From Tolumonas sp008015085 (GTDB lineage Bacteria > Pseudomonadota > Gammaproteobacteria > Enterobacterales > Aeromonadaceae): a stretch of DNA of 64,000 nt. The notes under the pieces were generated by a model that searched no databases, had not been told where the DNA came from, and was given only the letters and a program-made list of their open reading frames with translations. A program made the position numbers and the translations under genes. The stretch covers positions 1-64,000 of the forward strand of contig JAJUJX010000009.1 in NCBI GenBank assembly GCA_029265125.1, in the 5' to 3' direction. Below, piece after piece: positions 1 to 7,951 of the stretch; within the stretch, counting starts at the first letter, position 1, and every line of letters starts with the position of its first letter.

Positions 1-354
1 ACCGAGCGGCCCGGTGGTGGTTTCAATGCCGGGGGCATAGCCGTGCTCTGGATGGCCCGGGGTTTTAGAGTGCAGCTGACGGAACTGTTTTAAATCCTCA
101 ATCGAGAGGTCATAGCCGGTGAGATGCAACAGGGAGTAAAGTAGCATCGAACCATGACCATTCGATAAGACAAAGCGGTCACGGTTTATCCAGTTAGGGT
201 CAGCTGGATTGTGCTTAAGGTGATGGCGCCACAGCACCTGCGCGATATCCGCCATGCCCATCGGGGCACCGGGGTGACCGGAATTGGCCTGTTGCACCGC
301 ATCGACACTGAGCATGCGTACGGCATTGGCAAGGGTTTTAGCATCTAAACTCAT
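1..354 (-). CDS. tkt: Transketolase, N-terminal part (cut by window edge)
   Basis: This is the first 118 codons of a transketolase, the thiamine-diphosphate enzyme that moves two-carbon units between sugar phosphates in the pentose phosphate pathway. The reverse strand reads MSLDAKTLANAVRMLS, then the family hallmark SGHPGAPMGMADI and later LSNGHGSMLLYSLLHLTGY. These contain the conserved histidines of the cofactor and substrate site. The ATG is at 354-352. It is the last visible gene of the minus-strand ascorbate operon, after transaldolase, so it probably serves sugar-phosphate flow from ascorbate rather than being the only cellular transketolase. The C-terminal three quarters lie outside the window. 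Confidence 0.95.
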   Translation of the reverse strand, partial: MSLDAKTLANAVRMLSVDAVQQANSGHPGAPMGMADIAQVLWRHHLKHNPADPNWINRDRFVLSNGHGSMLLYSLLHLTGYDLSIEDLKQFRQLHSKTPGHPEHGYAPGIETTTGPLG

Positions 355-398
355 GTAGAAAGCTCCAATAATCAATAATAAAAATCAGTACGTGATGG

Positions 399-568
399 TC
401 GGTTGGATGATGTGTACAACGGTATTGGCAGAGGACCGTTATCCCTGTCGGATGACCCTCCGCGCCGGGGACGGCGCGGCGGAGCGTCCATGGATGGATT
501 TACAGCGAGTCAGTAGACAGGGATAACTGTCCGACCCGCTGCACAGGCAATACCGACAGTCCAACCGA
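399..568. repeat. Nested imperfect inverted repeat between tal and tkt
   Basis: The 223-bp gap between tal and tkt is nearly filled by one symmetrical structure. Outer arms TCGGTTGGA (399-407) and TCCAACCGA (560-568) match. Inside them lie GGTATTG (421-427) with CAATACC (548-554), then GTTATCCCTGTC (438-449) with GACAGGGATAAC (516-527). At the centre is a GC-rich hairpin, CTCCGCGCCG (458-467) against CGGCGCGG-C-GGAG (472-484). In the tal-tkt mRNA this would fold into a long interrupted stem. It could be a processing or attenuation element, or a small MITE with terminal inverted repeats. No coding capacity is seen. Confidence 0.6.
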
Positions 569-577
569 AGCACTCAA

Positions 578-1531
578 TCAAGCCAGCCGCGTTGCCAGCA
601 ACTGCTCCAGCTTCACCTGGTCAATCGCAAAGTTACGGATACCTTCGGCCAGTTTCTCGGTGGCCATCGCATCTTCATTGTGCTGCCAGCGGAATTCGGC
701 TTCGGTCATGGCGGTCGGACGAGGCAGGCGCAGACCGTCCGCGGATAACGCCCGGACTAACTCACCTGATGTCTCTTCCAGCTCTTTGAGTAAGTTAGGA
801 CTGATGGTCAGACGGTCACAACCGGCCAGCGCTAATACTTCATCGAGGTTACGGAAGCTCGCGCCCATCACCACGGTTGGATACCCGTGCTGCTTGTAAT
901 ACTGATAAATGGTGCGCACCGACAACACCCCCGGGTCGGTTTCGGCGGTGTAGCTTTCGCTGGTTTTGGCTTTGTACCAATCGAGGATACGACCCACAAA
1001 CGGCGAAATCAGATAAGCCCCGGCTTCAGCACAGGCGCGTGCCTGTGCGAAACTAAACAACAAGGTCAGGTTACAGTTAATGCCTTCTTTTTCGAGTTGT
1101 TCAGCGGCACGAATGCCTTCCCAGGTCGAGGCGATTTTAATCAGCACTCGCGAACGGGGAATGCCCTGATACTCATACAGCCCAATCAGTTTGCGGGCTT
1201 TTTCAATGGTGGCAGCGGTATTAAAGGAAAGACGCGCATCAACTTCGGTGGAGATACGGCCTGGTACATGTTTGAGCACTTCACAGCCAATCGCCACAAT
1301 CAGACGGTCGGCGGCTTCTTCGACCTGTACGGCTAAGTCAGCACTCAGATGCTGTGCTTGTGCCACGACAGTATCCAGAATGGCAGCATATTCCGGCAAA
1401 GTGACGGCTTTTAAAATGAGAGAAGGATTAGTCGTTGCATCTTCAGGCTTAAACGCTTTGATGGCGGGTAATTCGCCAGTATCCGCGACGACAGTGGTAA
1501 ATGCGCGGAGTTGATATAATAAGTTTGTCAT
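578..1531 (-). CDS. tal: Transaldolase
   Basis: Transaldolase transfers a dihydroxyacetone unit between sedoheptulose 7-phosphate and glyceraldehyde 3-phosphate in the cytoplasm. The 317-residue length equals that of TalB. The N-terminus MTNLLYQLRAFTTVVADTG, the DATTNPSLILKA strand and VLIKIASTWEGI with the Schiff-base lysine are all present. An upstream in-frame start would add 18 unrelated residues. The ATG at 1531 has a clear AGAGGAATTGTG ribosome site, so it was preferred. The gene lies between ulaD and tkt in the ascorbate operon, which suggests it handles the xylulose 5-phosphate made there. A second, housekeeping copy elsewhere is likely but not visible. Confidence 0.96.
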   Translation of the reverse strand: MTNLLYQLRAFTTVVADTGELPAIKAFKPEDATTNPSLILKAVTLPEYAAILDTVVAQAQHLSADLAVQVEEAADRLIVAIGCEVLKHVPGRISTEVDARLSFNTAATIEKARKLIGLYEYQGIPRSRVLIKIASTWEGIRAAEQLEKEGINCNLTLLFSFAQARACAEAGAYLISPFVGRILDWYKAKTSESYTAETDPGVLSVRTIYQYYKQHGYPTVVMGASFRNLDEVLALAGCDRLTISPNLLKELEETSGELVRALSADGLRLPRPTAMTEAEFRWQHNEDAMATEKLAEGIRNFAIDQVKLEQLLATRLA

Positions 1532-1591
1532 CACAATTCCTCTACTTAAAAGAACATCGGGCAGCCCCCTGTTGCTGCCCGACATTCCTGA

Positions 1592-2236
1592 TTACCAGTA
1601 TTTATTGATTTCTGCTTTCAGAGCTTCGGCTGTTGCTTTACCACTTGCGGATGCCAGCGCACGACCTGCAATAAAGGTCTTTGCCTTGATACCCTGAAAC
1701 AGGTGAATATCTTCCGGCACGATGCCGCCTGTGATTGATAATTCCAGACCCAGCTCAGAGAGTGCACGCATGCGACTCAAGTCATCTGGTGTCCAGCTCA
1801 CACCAGCCAGCTCCGCATCACGGGAGCGGTGATAGATAGCCTGTTTAATACCCAGATCCACCCAGCTTTGTGCATCAGCTAACGTCCAGTTGCCATACAG
1901 CTCGATCTGAATTTCTCCACCAAACTCGTCAGCGACCTTCTTACACGCTGCGATGGTCGCGATATGCGCCGCGGCTGAAACTGTGATCCAGTTTGCGCCT
2001 GCTTCAAAGGCCATCTTTGCCAGAATTGCGCCACCATCGGTAGTTTTCATGTCACAGACCAGAATATGGTTTGGGTGACGTTTACGCAGAGTGCTAACCG
2101 CAGACATCCCTTCTGCGAATGCCAGAATAGTCCCGACTTCGATCACTTCCACGAAGCTTTCAACGCTGTTTGCGATAGTGACAGCACTTGCCAGATCAGT
2201 TGAATCCAGAGCGATTTGCAGTAATGGTTTAGTCAT
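1592..2236 (-). CDS. ulaD: 3-keto-L-gulonate-6-phosphate decarboxylase
   Basis: UlaD decarboxylates 3-keto-L-gulonate 6-phosphate to L-xylulose 5-phosphate, the second cytoplasmic step of ascorbate fermentation. The 214-residue protein has the orotidine-decarboxylase-suprafamily beta-barrel layout: LQIALDS at the N-terminus, IEVGTILAFAEG, the metal- and acid-bearing DMKTTDGG (DxKxxD) motif, IELYGNWTL, YHRSRDAELAGVSW and TGGIV near the phosphate site. Its length fits E. coli UlaD (about 216). The start has an AAGGAATTC-type ribosome site. It is separated from upstream ulaF by 138 bp. That gap contains a small hairpin (AACCGG/CCGGTT) at the ulaF stop, which may set the relative expression of the two genes. 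Confidence 0.95.
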   Translation of the reverse strand: MTKPLLQIALDSTDLASAVTIANSVESFVEVIEVGTILAFAEGMSAVSTLRKRHPNHILVCDMKTTDGGAILAKMAFEAGANWITVSAAAHIATIAACKKVADEFGGEIQIELYGNWTLADAQSWVDLGIKQAIYHRSRDAELAGVSWTPDDLSRMRALSELGLELSITGGIVPEDIHLFQGIKAKTFIAGRALASASGKATAEALKAEINKYW

Positions 2237-2374
2237 GATTTGAATTCCTTTTTTAAGTCGGATCAGCTGTGTTCAGTGTTTTCAGGACGAAGTAACCCTG
2301 ACCACGGATCTGCATCCGCAGTAATGTTGAAAAATGAATTAATAAATTAGTATCGGGAACCGGCGTATTCCGGT

Positions 2375-3073
2375 TCAGGTTCGTTGCCCGTAATAAGCAT
2401 TTGCGCCATGCTTACGGAAATAATGTTTGTCTGATAATGACTGTTGAATATGGATCTCCCGGTTCAATGCCCGGGTTGATAACGCCATCGCGGCGACCTC
2501 TTCCAGTACTATCGCGTTGTGTACTGCATCATTGCCATTTTTCCCCCAGCAAAAAGGGGCATGGCCAGTGATTAGTGCACCGGGAACCGCAGCTGGATCG
2601 AGATCCCGTTGCTGGAATAACTCCACAATCACCTTGCCGGTATTCACTTCATAATCTGAATTGATTTCCGCATCAGTCAGCGGACGGGTACACGGAATAT
2701 CACCATAGAAGTAATCGGCATGTGTGGTACCAAGCGCTGGGATATCCATCCCCGCTTGAGCCCAGATGGTGCCATTACGAGAATGCGTATGGACAATCCC
2801 ACCGATGCCAGTGAAAGCACGGTACAGCACCAGGTGTGTCGCCGTATCACTGGAAGGGTTGAGAAGTCCCTCCACCACTCGTCCATCATCGAGACTGACA
2901 ACTACTATATCGTCGACCTTCATCTGCTCGTAGCTGACACCCGAAGGTTTGATCGCCATCACCCCAAGCTTACGATCAACCTGTGACACGTTTCCCCAGG
3001 TTAGTGTCACCAGCCCGTGGGCTGGCAATTCTAAATTGGCTTCCAGAACCGCCTGTTTTAATGCCTGAAACAT
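2375..3073 (-). CDS. ulaF: L-ribulose-5-phosphate 4-epimerase
   Basis: This class II aldolase-fold, metal-dependent epimerase converts L-ribulose 5-phosphate to D-xylulose 5-phosphate, the last step from ascorbate into the pentose phosphate pathway. Family motifs are LVTLTWGNVS, IKPSGVSYEQM, PSSDTATH, the metal histidines in IVHTHSRNGTIWAQAG and in GHAPFCWGKN, TTHADYFYGDIPCTR, and the C-terminal KHYFRKHGANAYYGQ. AraD is the close alternative, but gene context argues for UlaF. The usual SHGPFAWG segment reads GHAPFCWG here, with the metal histidine kept. A GTG lies one codon upstream. The ATG at 3073 sits 7 nt from AGGAG and is the better start. The protein is 232 residues. Confidence 0.94.
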   Translation of the reverse strand: MFQALKQAVLEANLELPAHGLVTLTWGNVSQVDRKLGVMAIKPSGVSYEQMKVDDIVVVSLDDGRVVEGLLNPSSDTATHLVLYRAFTGIGGIVHTHSRNGTIWAQAGMDIPALGTTHADYFYGDIPCTRPLTDAEINSDYEVNTGKVIVELFQQRDLDPAAVPGALITGHAPFCWGKNGNDAVHNAIVLEEVAAMALSTRALNREIHIQQSLSDKHYFRKHGANAYYGQRT

Positions 3074-3115
3074 CACAAATCTCCTATTGCCTTCAGCGTT
3101 TATCGCTGTTTTTTC

Positions 3116-3589
3116 TCAGGCGGCATCCGCACTGAGTGCAGCATCAATGACGCGATATACATCATCTTTAGTGAAGCATTCGCGCAATTTATCCAGGTTG
3201 ATCCCTGTCTCGCTGTCCGGATCATCCAGTATCTGGGTCACCTCTGTCAGACCTAGTATGTGTTCATCGGAAGAGCTCCCAGCCAGGGTGACTAGCACAT
3301 CTACTGGCTCTCCATCGAAAAATACCGGGGTACTCAGTGTCACCAGCGCAAATGCGGTATGGTTCACCCCATCTTCCGGACGGGCATGAGGCATGGCGAA
3401 GTGTGGTGCGATCACGATATATGGGCCGTGCAATTCGATACTGCTTATGATCGCATCGTGATAGCTTTGTTGGATCGCGCCAGATTTGATCAGCATGCCA
3501 GTGCCTAGGGCTATGGCTTCGCGCCAGTCTGTTGCTGATGCTTGTAACAGAATGGAGTTGTTGTTGATCAATGATTCTTTAAAGTTCAT
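3116..3589 (-). CDS. ulaC: Ascorbate-specific PTS EIIA component
   Basis: This 157-residue protein is an EIIA of the mannitol/fructose type. It passes phosphate from HPr to the EIIB domain of the ascorbate permease. The active-site histidine is in PHFAMPHARPEDGV, and the preceding NSILLQASATDWREAI is typical of the UlaC/SgaA branch. Its length is close to E. coli UlaC (154). It lies 49 bp after the EIICB gene and 42 bp before ulaF in the same operon, so it is the soluble part of that transporter. The start is supported by GAGG about 8 nt upstream. Confidence 0.93.
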   Translation of the reverse strand: MNFKESLINNNSILLQASATDWREAIALGTGMLIKSGAIQQSYHDAIISSIELHGPYIVIAPHFAMPHARPEDGVNHTAFALVTLSTPVFFDGEPVDVLVTLAGSSSDEHILGLTEVTQILDDPDSETGINLDKLRECFTKDDVYRVIDAALSADAA

Positions 3590-3638
3590 TTTGCCTCCTC
3601 ACTGGCCAGCCCGTGCGACTGGCCAGTACATCCGATAA

Positions 3639-5405
3639 TTAATGAGCAAAGTTGTTTTTAATTAAACCGAGTAGCTCGTCACCAAATGAGTTCGGGTTCA
3701 GCATGTTCTGTACACCCAGCACAAACTTGCCTTCACCTGGGTCCATCTCACCCGCTAAATGTTTAGATGAAACAATGATGTCAGTGGTCTGTAACTTAGA
3801 TTTGTAGTCAGACACTGCACATGAATCCATCACGGCAGGAATTCCTTTCTGTTCCAGAAATTTGCCGATTTTCATTTTCATCATCATGGAAGATCCCTGC
3901 CCGTTACCACACACAGCCAGGATACGGATCGGACGATCATTTGAGGCAACCGCTTCAGCTACCACTGCCGCAGGGGCTGCCGTAACTGGTGCCGCGATCG
4001 GAGCAACCACGGCGGCTGCCGCTTCAGCATCTTCCTCAGCACGTAGTGTTTTTGAAGCAAAGTACATATAGAGAGCCGCACCTGCCATCAGTACAAAGAA
4101 GAACATTGATGACATTGACAGACCCTGCATGATTGGCGGGAATACCAGTGCCCAGTCGGCCATACCCATCCAGCCATTAAATGCCGTACCTTGTTCAGAG
4201 AACAGATGGATTGCCCAGGCAGAACCCAATACTTCGATGATGCCCATGACGAAGCAGATCTTCATTACGGCTTTCCAGCCACCGAAATGGTTGGCAAATA
4301 CACCAATGGTTGCGTTTGAGAAGAACATTGGGATAAAGCCAGGAATAATCATGATAGGTGCTTTGAACAGCAACAGCGCAATCACCGCAAGGAACTGGCC
4401 AATGGCACCCCACATAAAGCCGAATACCATCGCATTCGGTGAGTAGGCGTAGATTGCCGCGCAGTCAATAGCCAGAACAGCATTCGGAATGACGCGCTCA
4501 GAAATCCCTTTAAACGCTTCTGACAACTCAGCAACGAACATACGAACACCAGCCACAATCACCTGAATGGCGACTGCGAATTTCAGGCCAGTCTCCAGAA
4601 TATAGATAGACCAGTGTGTTGGGCCCGCCATTTTCTGCAGATTCTCTAACCCGAACGACAACATAATGATGCCGAAGAAGACGGTCATGACGATGGCAGT
4701 GGCAGTAATACTGTCGTGGAAGATATGCAGCCATTTTGGCAGTTTCAGATGATCAACGCTGTCATCTTTATCCCCCAGTTTGGGGGCGACTTTGGTTGCG
4801 ATCCAGGCAGCTACCTGTTGTTGATGCCCAATCGAGAAACCTGCTCCTCCGGTCACTTCCTGAGTCGCTTTGAACATAATGTTGGAAGAGATACCCCAAT
4901 ATAACGCCATGATGATTGCGGTATAAATGATGGTCTCCCACATGGAAGCACCCAGCACGAGGTAGAAGACAGCAACCAGACCAGCCTGCTGGAACATGAT
5001 ATGTCCGGTCAGCATAATCGTGCGGATACCGGTATAGCGTCGTAACACAACCAACAGAATATTAAGCGCTAAGGCGAGTAAGACGGCATAGCCAACCCAG
5101 GAATATTTATCTCCCATGGTTTCCATCGTTGCCATCATGGTGGTGTAAGGGTCGATGACAGAACCAACTAAATGGTGATATTCAGCGATTTTTTCAACGA
5201 CAGGCTTAAAACCTGCAACCAGAGTGGTTGAACCAACCTGAACCAGCATGAAACCAACAATTGTTTTTGTTGTCCCTTTCAGCACAGTGGTGGCGTCACG
5301 ACGCAGCAGCAAATAGCCAATACAAGTAACGATACCAAGCAACAAAGGTGCTTTTGTCATTACCTGGCTGTAAAAAATATAAAAAATGTTATACAGGGTT
5401 TCCAT
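3639..5405 (-). CDS. ulaA: Ascorbate PTS permease, fused EIIC-EIIB
   Basis: One 588-residue polypeptide combines the membrane EIIC (UlaA-like, about residues 1-450, many hydrophobic helices) with a C-terminal cytoplasmic EIIB (UlaB-like, about 490-585). The domains are joined by an Ala/Val/Pro-rich flexible linker. The EIIB domain starts RILAVCGNGQGSSMMMKM and contains the phosphocysteine. SCAVSDYKSKLQTTDIIV and FVLGVQNMLNP follow, as in UlaB. In E. coli the two parts are separate proteins, so the fusion is the main difference. It is the first gene of the minus-strand operon. Its ATG has GGAG about 9 nt upstream. The function is uptake with phosphorylation of L-ascorbate to ascorbate 6-phosphate. 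Confidence 0.95.
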   Translation of the reverse strand: METLYNIFYIFYSQVMTKAPLLLGIVTCIGYLLLRRDATTVLKGTTKTIVGFMLVQVGSTTLVAGFKPVVEKIAEYHHLVGSVIDPYTTMMATMETMGDKYSWVGYAVLLALALNILLVVLRRYTGIRTIMLTGHIMFQQAGLVAVFYLVLGASMWETIIYTAIIMALYWGISSNIMFKATQEVTGGAGFSIGHQQQVAAWIATKVAPKLGDKDDSVDHLKLPKWLHIFHDSITATAIVMTVFFGIIMLSFGLENLQKMAGPTHWSIYILETGLKFAVAIQVIVAGVRMFVAELSEAFKGISERVIPNAVLAIDCAAIYAYSPNAMVFGFMWGAIGQFLAVIALLLFKAPIMIIPGFIPMFFSNATIGVFANHFGGWKAVMKICFVMGIIEVLGSAWAIHLFSEQGTAFNGWMGMADWALVFPPIMQGLSMSSMFFFVLMAGAALYMYFASKTLRAEEDAEAAAAVVAPIAAPVTAAPAAVVAEAVASNDRPIRILAVCGNGQGSSMMMKMKIGKFLEQKGIPAVMDSCAVSDYKSKLQTTDIIVSSKHLAGEMDPGEGKFVLGVQNMLNPNSFGDELLGLIKNNFAH

Positions 5406-5927
5406 GATGATGCTCCGTTAGATGGATTCTCATGCTGATGGGATTGGTAACACTTACTGGTTTTGGTCGAACATCATGACCGACTCAACCTCATCATCAC
5501 TCGCCTGTTTCTGTTCGCGGAATTAACCTTATCAATCACGAGGAATCATCAAAAGATTTTTTGTGATTTTATGTGAGCGATATCTCGTTCAATTTTCTAT
5601 CCTTATAAATATCCATGATTATTTTAATCAAGGAAAAATAGCTTCATCCTCCTGTGTTGCTGAAATGGTATGCGGCTTGGGTGTCTAAAGAATTTCCATA
5701 CATATCAATATCATGTGTTTTTTATTGTAAAGTTCAGGAAAAATTCTGATAGCTGAATCACACAAAATCACAAATAATCATTGATAATCACAAATCAATT
5801 GATATAGTCATTTCGAAATCACATTCAATCATTTGGTGAGCATTTTTGAAGGATGAACATCACCATGATTGTGTTGTAAATCCGTTTTTCCAACATCTGT
5901 ATTTCTGAATGCAACAGGAGCATCGCG
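5406..5927. promoter_or_regulatory. Divergent ula control region
   Basis: A 522-bp AT-rich intergenic region separates the divergent EIICB and ulaG operons. It carries copies of an AATCACAAAT-type element: AAAATCACAA at 5764-5773, a further TCACAAAT at 5788-5795, and the reverse-complement form TTGTGATTTT at 5561-5570. Elements about 200 bp apart would suit looping by a DeoR-family repressor, as is known for E. coli UlaR. I see no coding sequence. No CRP site matching the consensus well was found by eye. Confidence 0.65.
5768..5796. promoter_or_regulatory. Candidate UlaR operator pair
   Basis: The 14-mer TCACAAATAATCAT at 5768-5781 is repeated exactly at 8889-8902 in front of ulaR, and a second TCACAAAT follows seven bases downstream. 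Exact sharing between the two ula promoters, together with spacing of about two helical turns, suggests binding sites for UlaR. Confidence 0.55.
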
Positions 5928-6995
5928 ATGAGTAAGATTGATGAAATCACCAGAGAATCATGGATTCTGAGCACCTTCCCGGAATGGGGAACCTGGCTGA
6001 ATGAAGAAATTCAGCAAGAAAAAGTGGCTCCAAACACCTTCGCTATGTGGTGGCTGGGCTGTACCGGGATCTGGTTGAAATCAGCAGGTAACACCAATAT
6101 CTCCATCGATTTCTGGTGTGGCACCGGAAAACGGACTCATGGTAATCCATTAATGAATAAACAGCATCAGATGATGCGTATGGGTGGTGTCCGTAATTTA
6201 CAACCGAACCTGCGTACATCTCCGTTCGTTCTTGATCCGTTTGGTATCAAAGATATCGATGCGGTCTTGGCAACCCACGATCATGCCGACCATATTGACG
6301 TTAACGTTGCGGCGGCTGTACTGAAAAACTGCGGTAAACACGTGAAATTCATCGGCCCGCAAGCCTGTGTCGATTTATGGACTAAATGGGGTGTACCAGC
6401 AGAACGCTGCATCGTCGCCAAAGTCGGTGATGAGATCCCAGTTGGCGATATCACTATTCAGGTGTTAGACGCATTCGACCGTACTGCTCTGGTCACTCTG
6501 CCACAAGGCGTCTCTTCTTATGATAAAGGTATCCTTGATGGCATGGATGAGCGGGCGGTGAACTACTTAGTGAAAACATCCGGCGGTAACCTCTACCACT
6601 CAGGTGATTCTCACTATTCCAACTACTACGCCAAACATGGCAATGACAACCAAATCGATGTGGCACTGCTCTCTTACGGTGAAAACCCACGCGGTGTGAC
6701 TGACAAGATGACTTCTTCAGACATCCTGCGTGCTGGTGAATCACTGAAAGCGAAAGTAGTTGTCCCATTCCATCACGATATTTGGGCAAACTTCCAAAAC
6801 GATCCTCGCGAAATCGAAGTGTTGTGGAAAATGAAGAAAGACCGTCTGAACTACGGTTTCCATCCATTTTTCTGGCAAGTCGGCGGTAAATATACCTACC
6901 CGACTGACCAGGCGAAGATGTACTACCAACACCCTCGCGGATTCGATGACATCTTCATCGACGAACCGGAATTGCCTTACAAGTCTTTCCTGTAA
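5928..6995 (+). CDS. ulaG: L-ascorbate-6-phosphate lactonase
   Basis: UlaG hydrolyses L-ascorbate 6-phosphate to 3-keto-L-gulonate 6-phosphate, the first cytoplasmic step after PTS uptake. It is a metallo-beta-lactamase-fold enzyme. The metal motif is ATHDHADHIDVN, with further ligands in YHSGDSHYSNYY and VVPFHHDIWANFQ. N-terminal ESWILSTFPEWGTWLNEEI and C-terminal PHRG-like RGFDDIF match the E. coli protein closely, and the 355-residue length is nearly identical (354). AGGAG precedes the ATG by 8-9 nt. It leads the plus-strand operon with the HAD phosphatase and ulaE. Confidence 0.97.
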   Translation: MSKIDEITRESWILSTFPEWGTWLNEEIQQEKVAPNTFAMWWLGCTGIWLKSAGNTNISIDFWCGTGKRTHGNPLMNKQHQMMRMGGVRNLQPNLRTSPFVLDPFGIKDIDAVLATHDHADHIDVNVAAAVLKNCGKHVKFIGPQACVDLWTKWGVPAERCIVAKVGDEIPVGDITIQVLDAFDRTALVTLPQGVSSYDKGILDGMDERAVNYLVKTSGGNLYHSGDSHYSNYYAKHGNDNQIDVALLSYGENPRGVTDKMTSSDILRAGESLKAKVVVPFHHDIWANFQNDPREIEVLWKMKKDRLNYGFHPFFWQVGGKYTYPTDQAKMYYQHPRGFDDIFIDEPELPYKSFL

Positions 6996-7012
6996 GGAGA
7001 GTAATTGACGAA

Positions 7013-7087
7013 CACGGCGATACGCAGAGCCTGTTTCTGGTTCGCACCCTTGAAGGTTGGCCACGTATCGCCGTGCCGTCTTTTTAG
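7013..7087 (+). terminator. Hairpin plus T-run after ulaG
   Basis: CACGGCGATACG (7013-7024) pairs perfectly with CGTATCGCCGTG (7064-7075) across a 39-nt loop, followed by CCGTCTTTTTAG. It lies in the gap between ulaG and the HAD gene, so it may act as a partial terminator that lowers expression of the downstream genes. Confidence 0.6.
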
Positions 7088-7111
7088 TAATAAACGATAG
7101 GAGATGCCATC

Positions 7112-7936
7112 TTGACATATCGTGTCTTAGCGCTGGATCTGGATGGCACAACCCTGACCAGCGATCATCAGATTATTCCGGCCGTTCGTGAAGCTATTCA
7201 GCAGCTGAGATCTCAGATCATGGTTTTGCTGGTTACCGGTCGTCACCATACAGCCGCACGTCCTTACTACTATGAACTAGGTCTTGATACTCCTATCATC
7301 AGTTGTAACGGAACCTATATCTATGATTATCAAACAAATAGAGTGCTAGCAGAAAATGCCATTCCACAAGATATCGGCATGCAATTTCTGCAATTAGCAA
7401 AGCAACATGACTTGAATCTGGTGGTTTATGTCACCGACCGGATGACACTCTCTGCACAAAAACCGATTGCCTATATGGCGGCGCTGGAGCAATGGGCTGA
7501 GCAATGCCCGGAAGCCGTTCGCCCGCAGATCCTCCGGGTCGAATCATTCGAAGACGAAGTAAAAAACAGTCAGTATTTGTGGAAGTTTGTCGTCGAAGGT
7601 GACATTGAAAAAATCACCTCATTTTCACAACTGAACTGGGTTCAGGAACATTTTACGGGCGAACAGTCATGGCATAACCGCATCGACTTTTCGCGCAAAG
7701 GCAACACCAAGGGGGCTCGTCTGCAGGAGTATCTGGCACAGCACAACATCCCCCTCTCTGAAGTGATCGCAATAGGTGATAACCACAACGATATCTCGAT
7801 GATTCAGGCTGCCGGTTTAGGCGTTGCGATGGCAAATGCGGAGGACGCTGTAAAAGCCATCGCCGATCAGGTCACTAAAGAGGGCAATAACGGCCAGGGT
7901 ATTCTCGACATCTTGCAGCAATATTTTGGTGTATAA
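7112..7936 (+). CDS. HAD-superfamily (Cof/YidA-type) sugar phosphatase
   Basis: This 274-residue cytoplasmic hydrolase of the Cof-type HAD family probably dephosphorylates sugar phosphates. Motif I is LDLDGTTLTSD (nucleophile Asp), motif II is VLLVTGRH, the lysine motif is near KGNTKGARLQEY, and motif IV is IAIGDNHNDISMI. A C2B-type cap lies between motifs II and III. The start codon appears to be TTG at 7112. AGGAG ends eight bases before it, and the only nearby ATG (7104) meets a stop at once. It sits between ulaG and ulaE, only 15 bp before the latter. A role in relieving sugar-phosphate build-up during ascorbate use is an inference. Confidence 0.9.
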   Translation: MTYRVLALDLDGTTLTSDHQIIPAVREAIQQLRSQIMVLLVTGRHHTAARPYYYELGLDTPIISCNGTYIYDYQTNRVLAENAIPQDIGMQFLQLAKQHDLNLVVYVTDRMTLSAQKPIAYMAALEQWAEQCPEAVRPQILRVESFEDEVKNSQYLWKFVVEGDIEKITSFSQLNWVQEHFTGEQSWHNRIDFSRKGNTKGARLQEYLAQHNIPLSEVIAIGDNHNDISMIQAAGLGVAMANAEDAVKAIADQVTKEGNNGQGILDILQQYFGV

Positions 7937-7951
7937 ACTCCGGAGTTCATC

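Noticed and set aside
887..1336. A 149-residue open frame on the plus strand.
   Set aside because: Lies wholly opposite tal, with no ribosome site; a shadow of the real gene.
5555..5590. A TGTGA-containing stretch considered as a CRP site.
   Set aside because: Only one half-site fits the TGTGA-N6-TCACA pattern; it is better read as part of a UlaR-type repeat.
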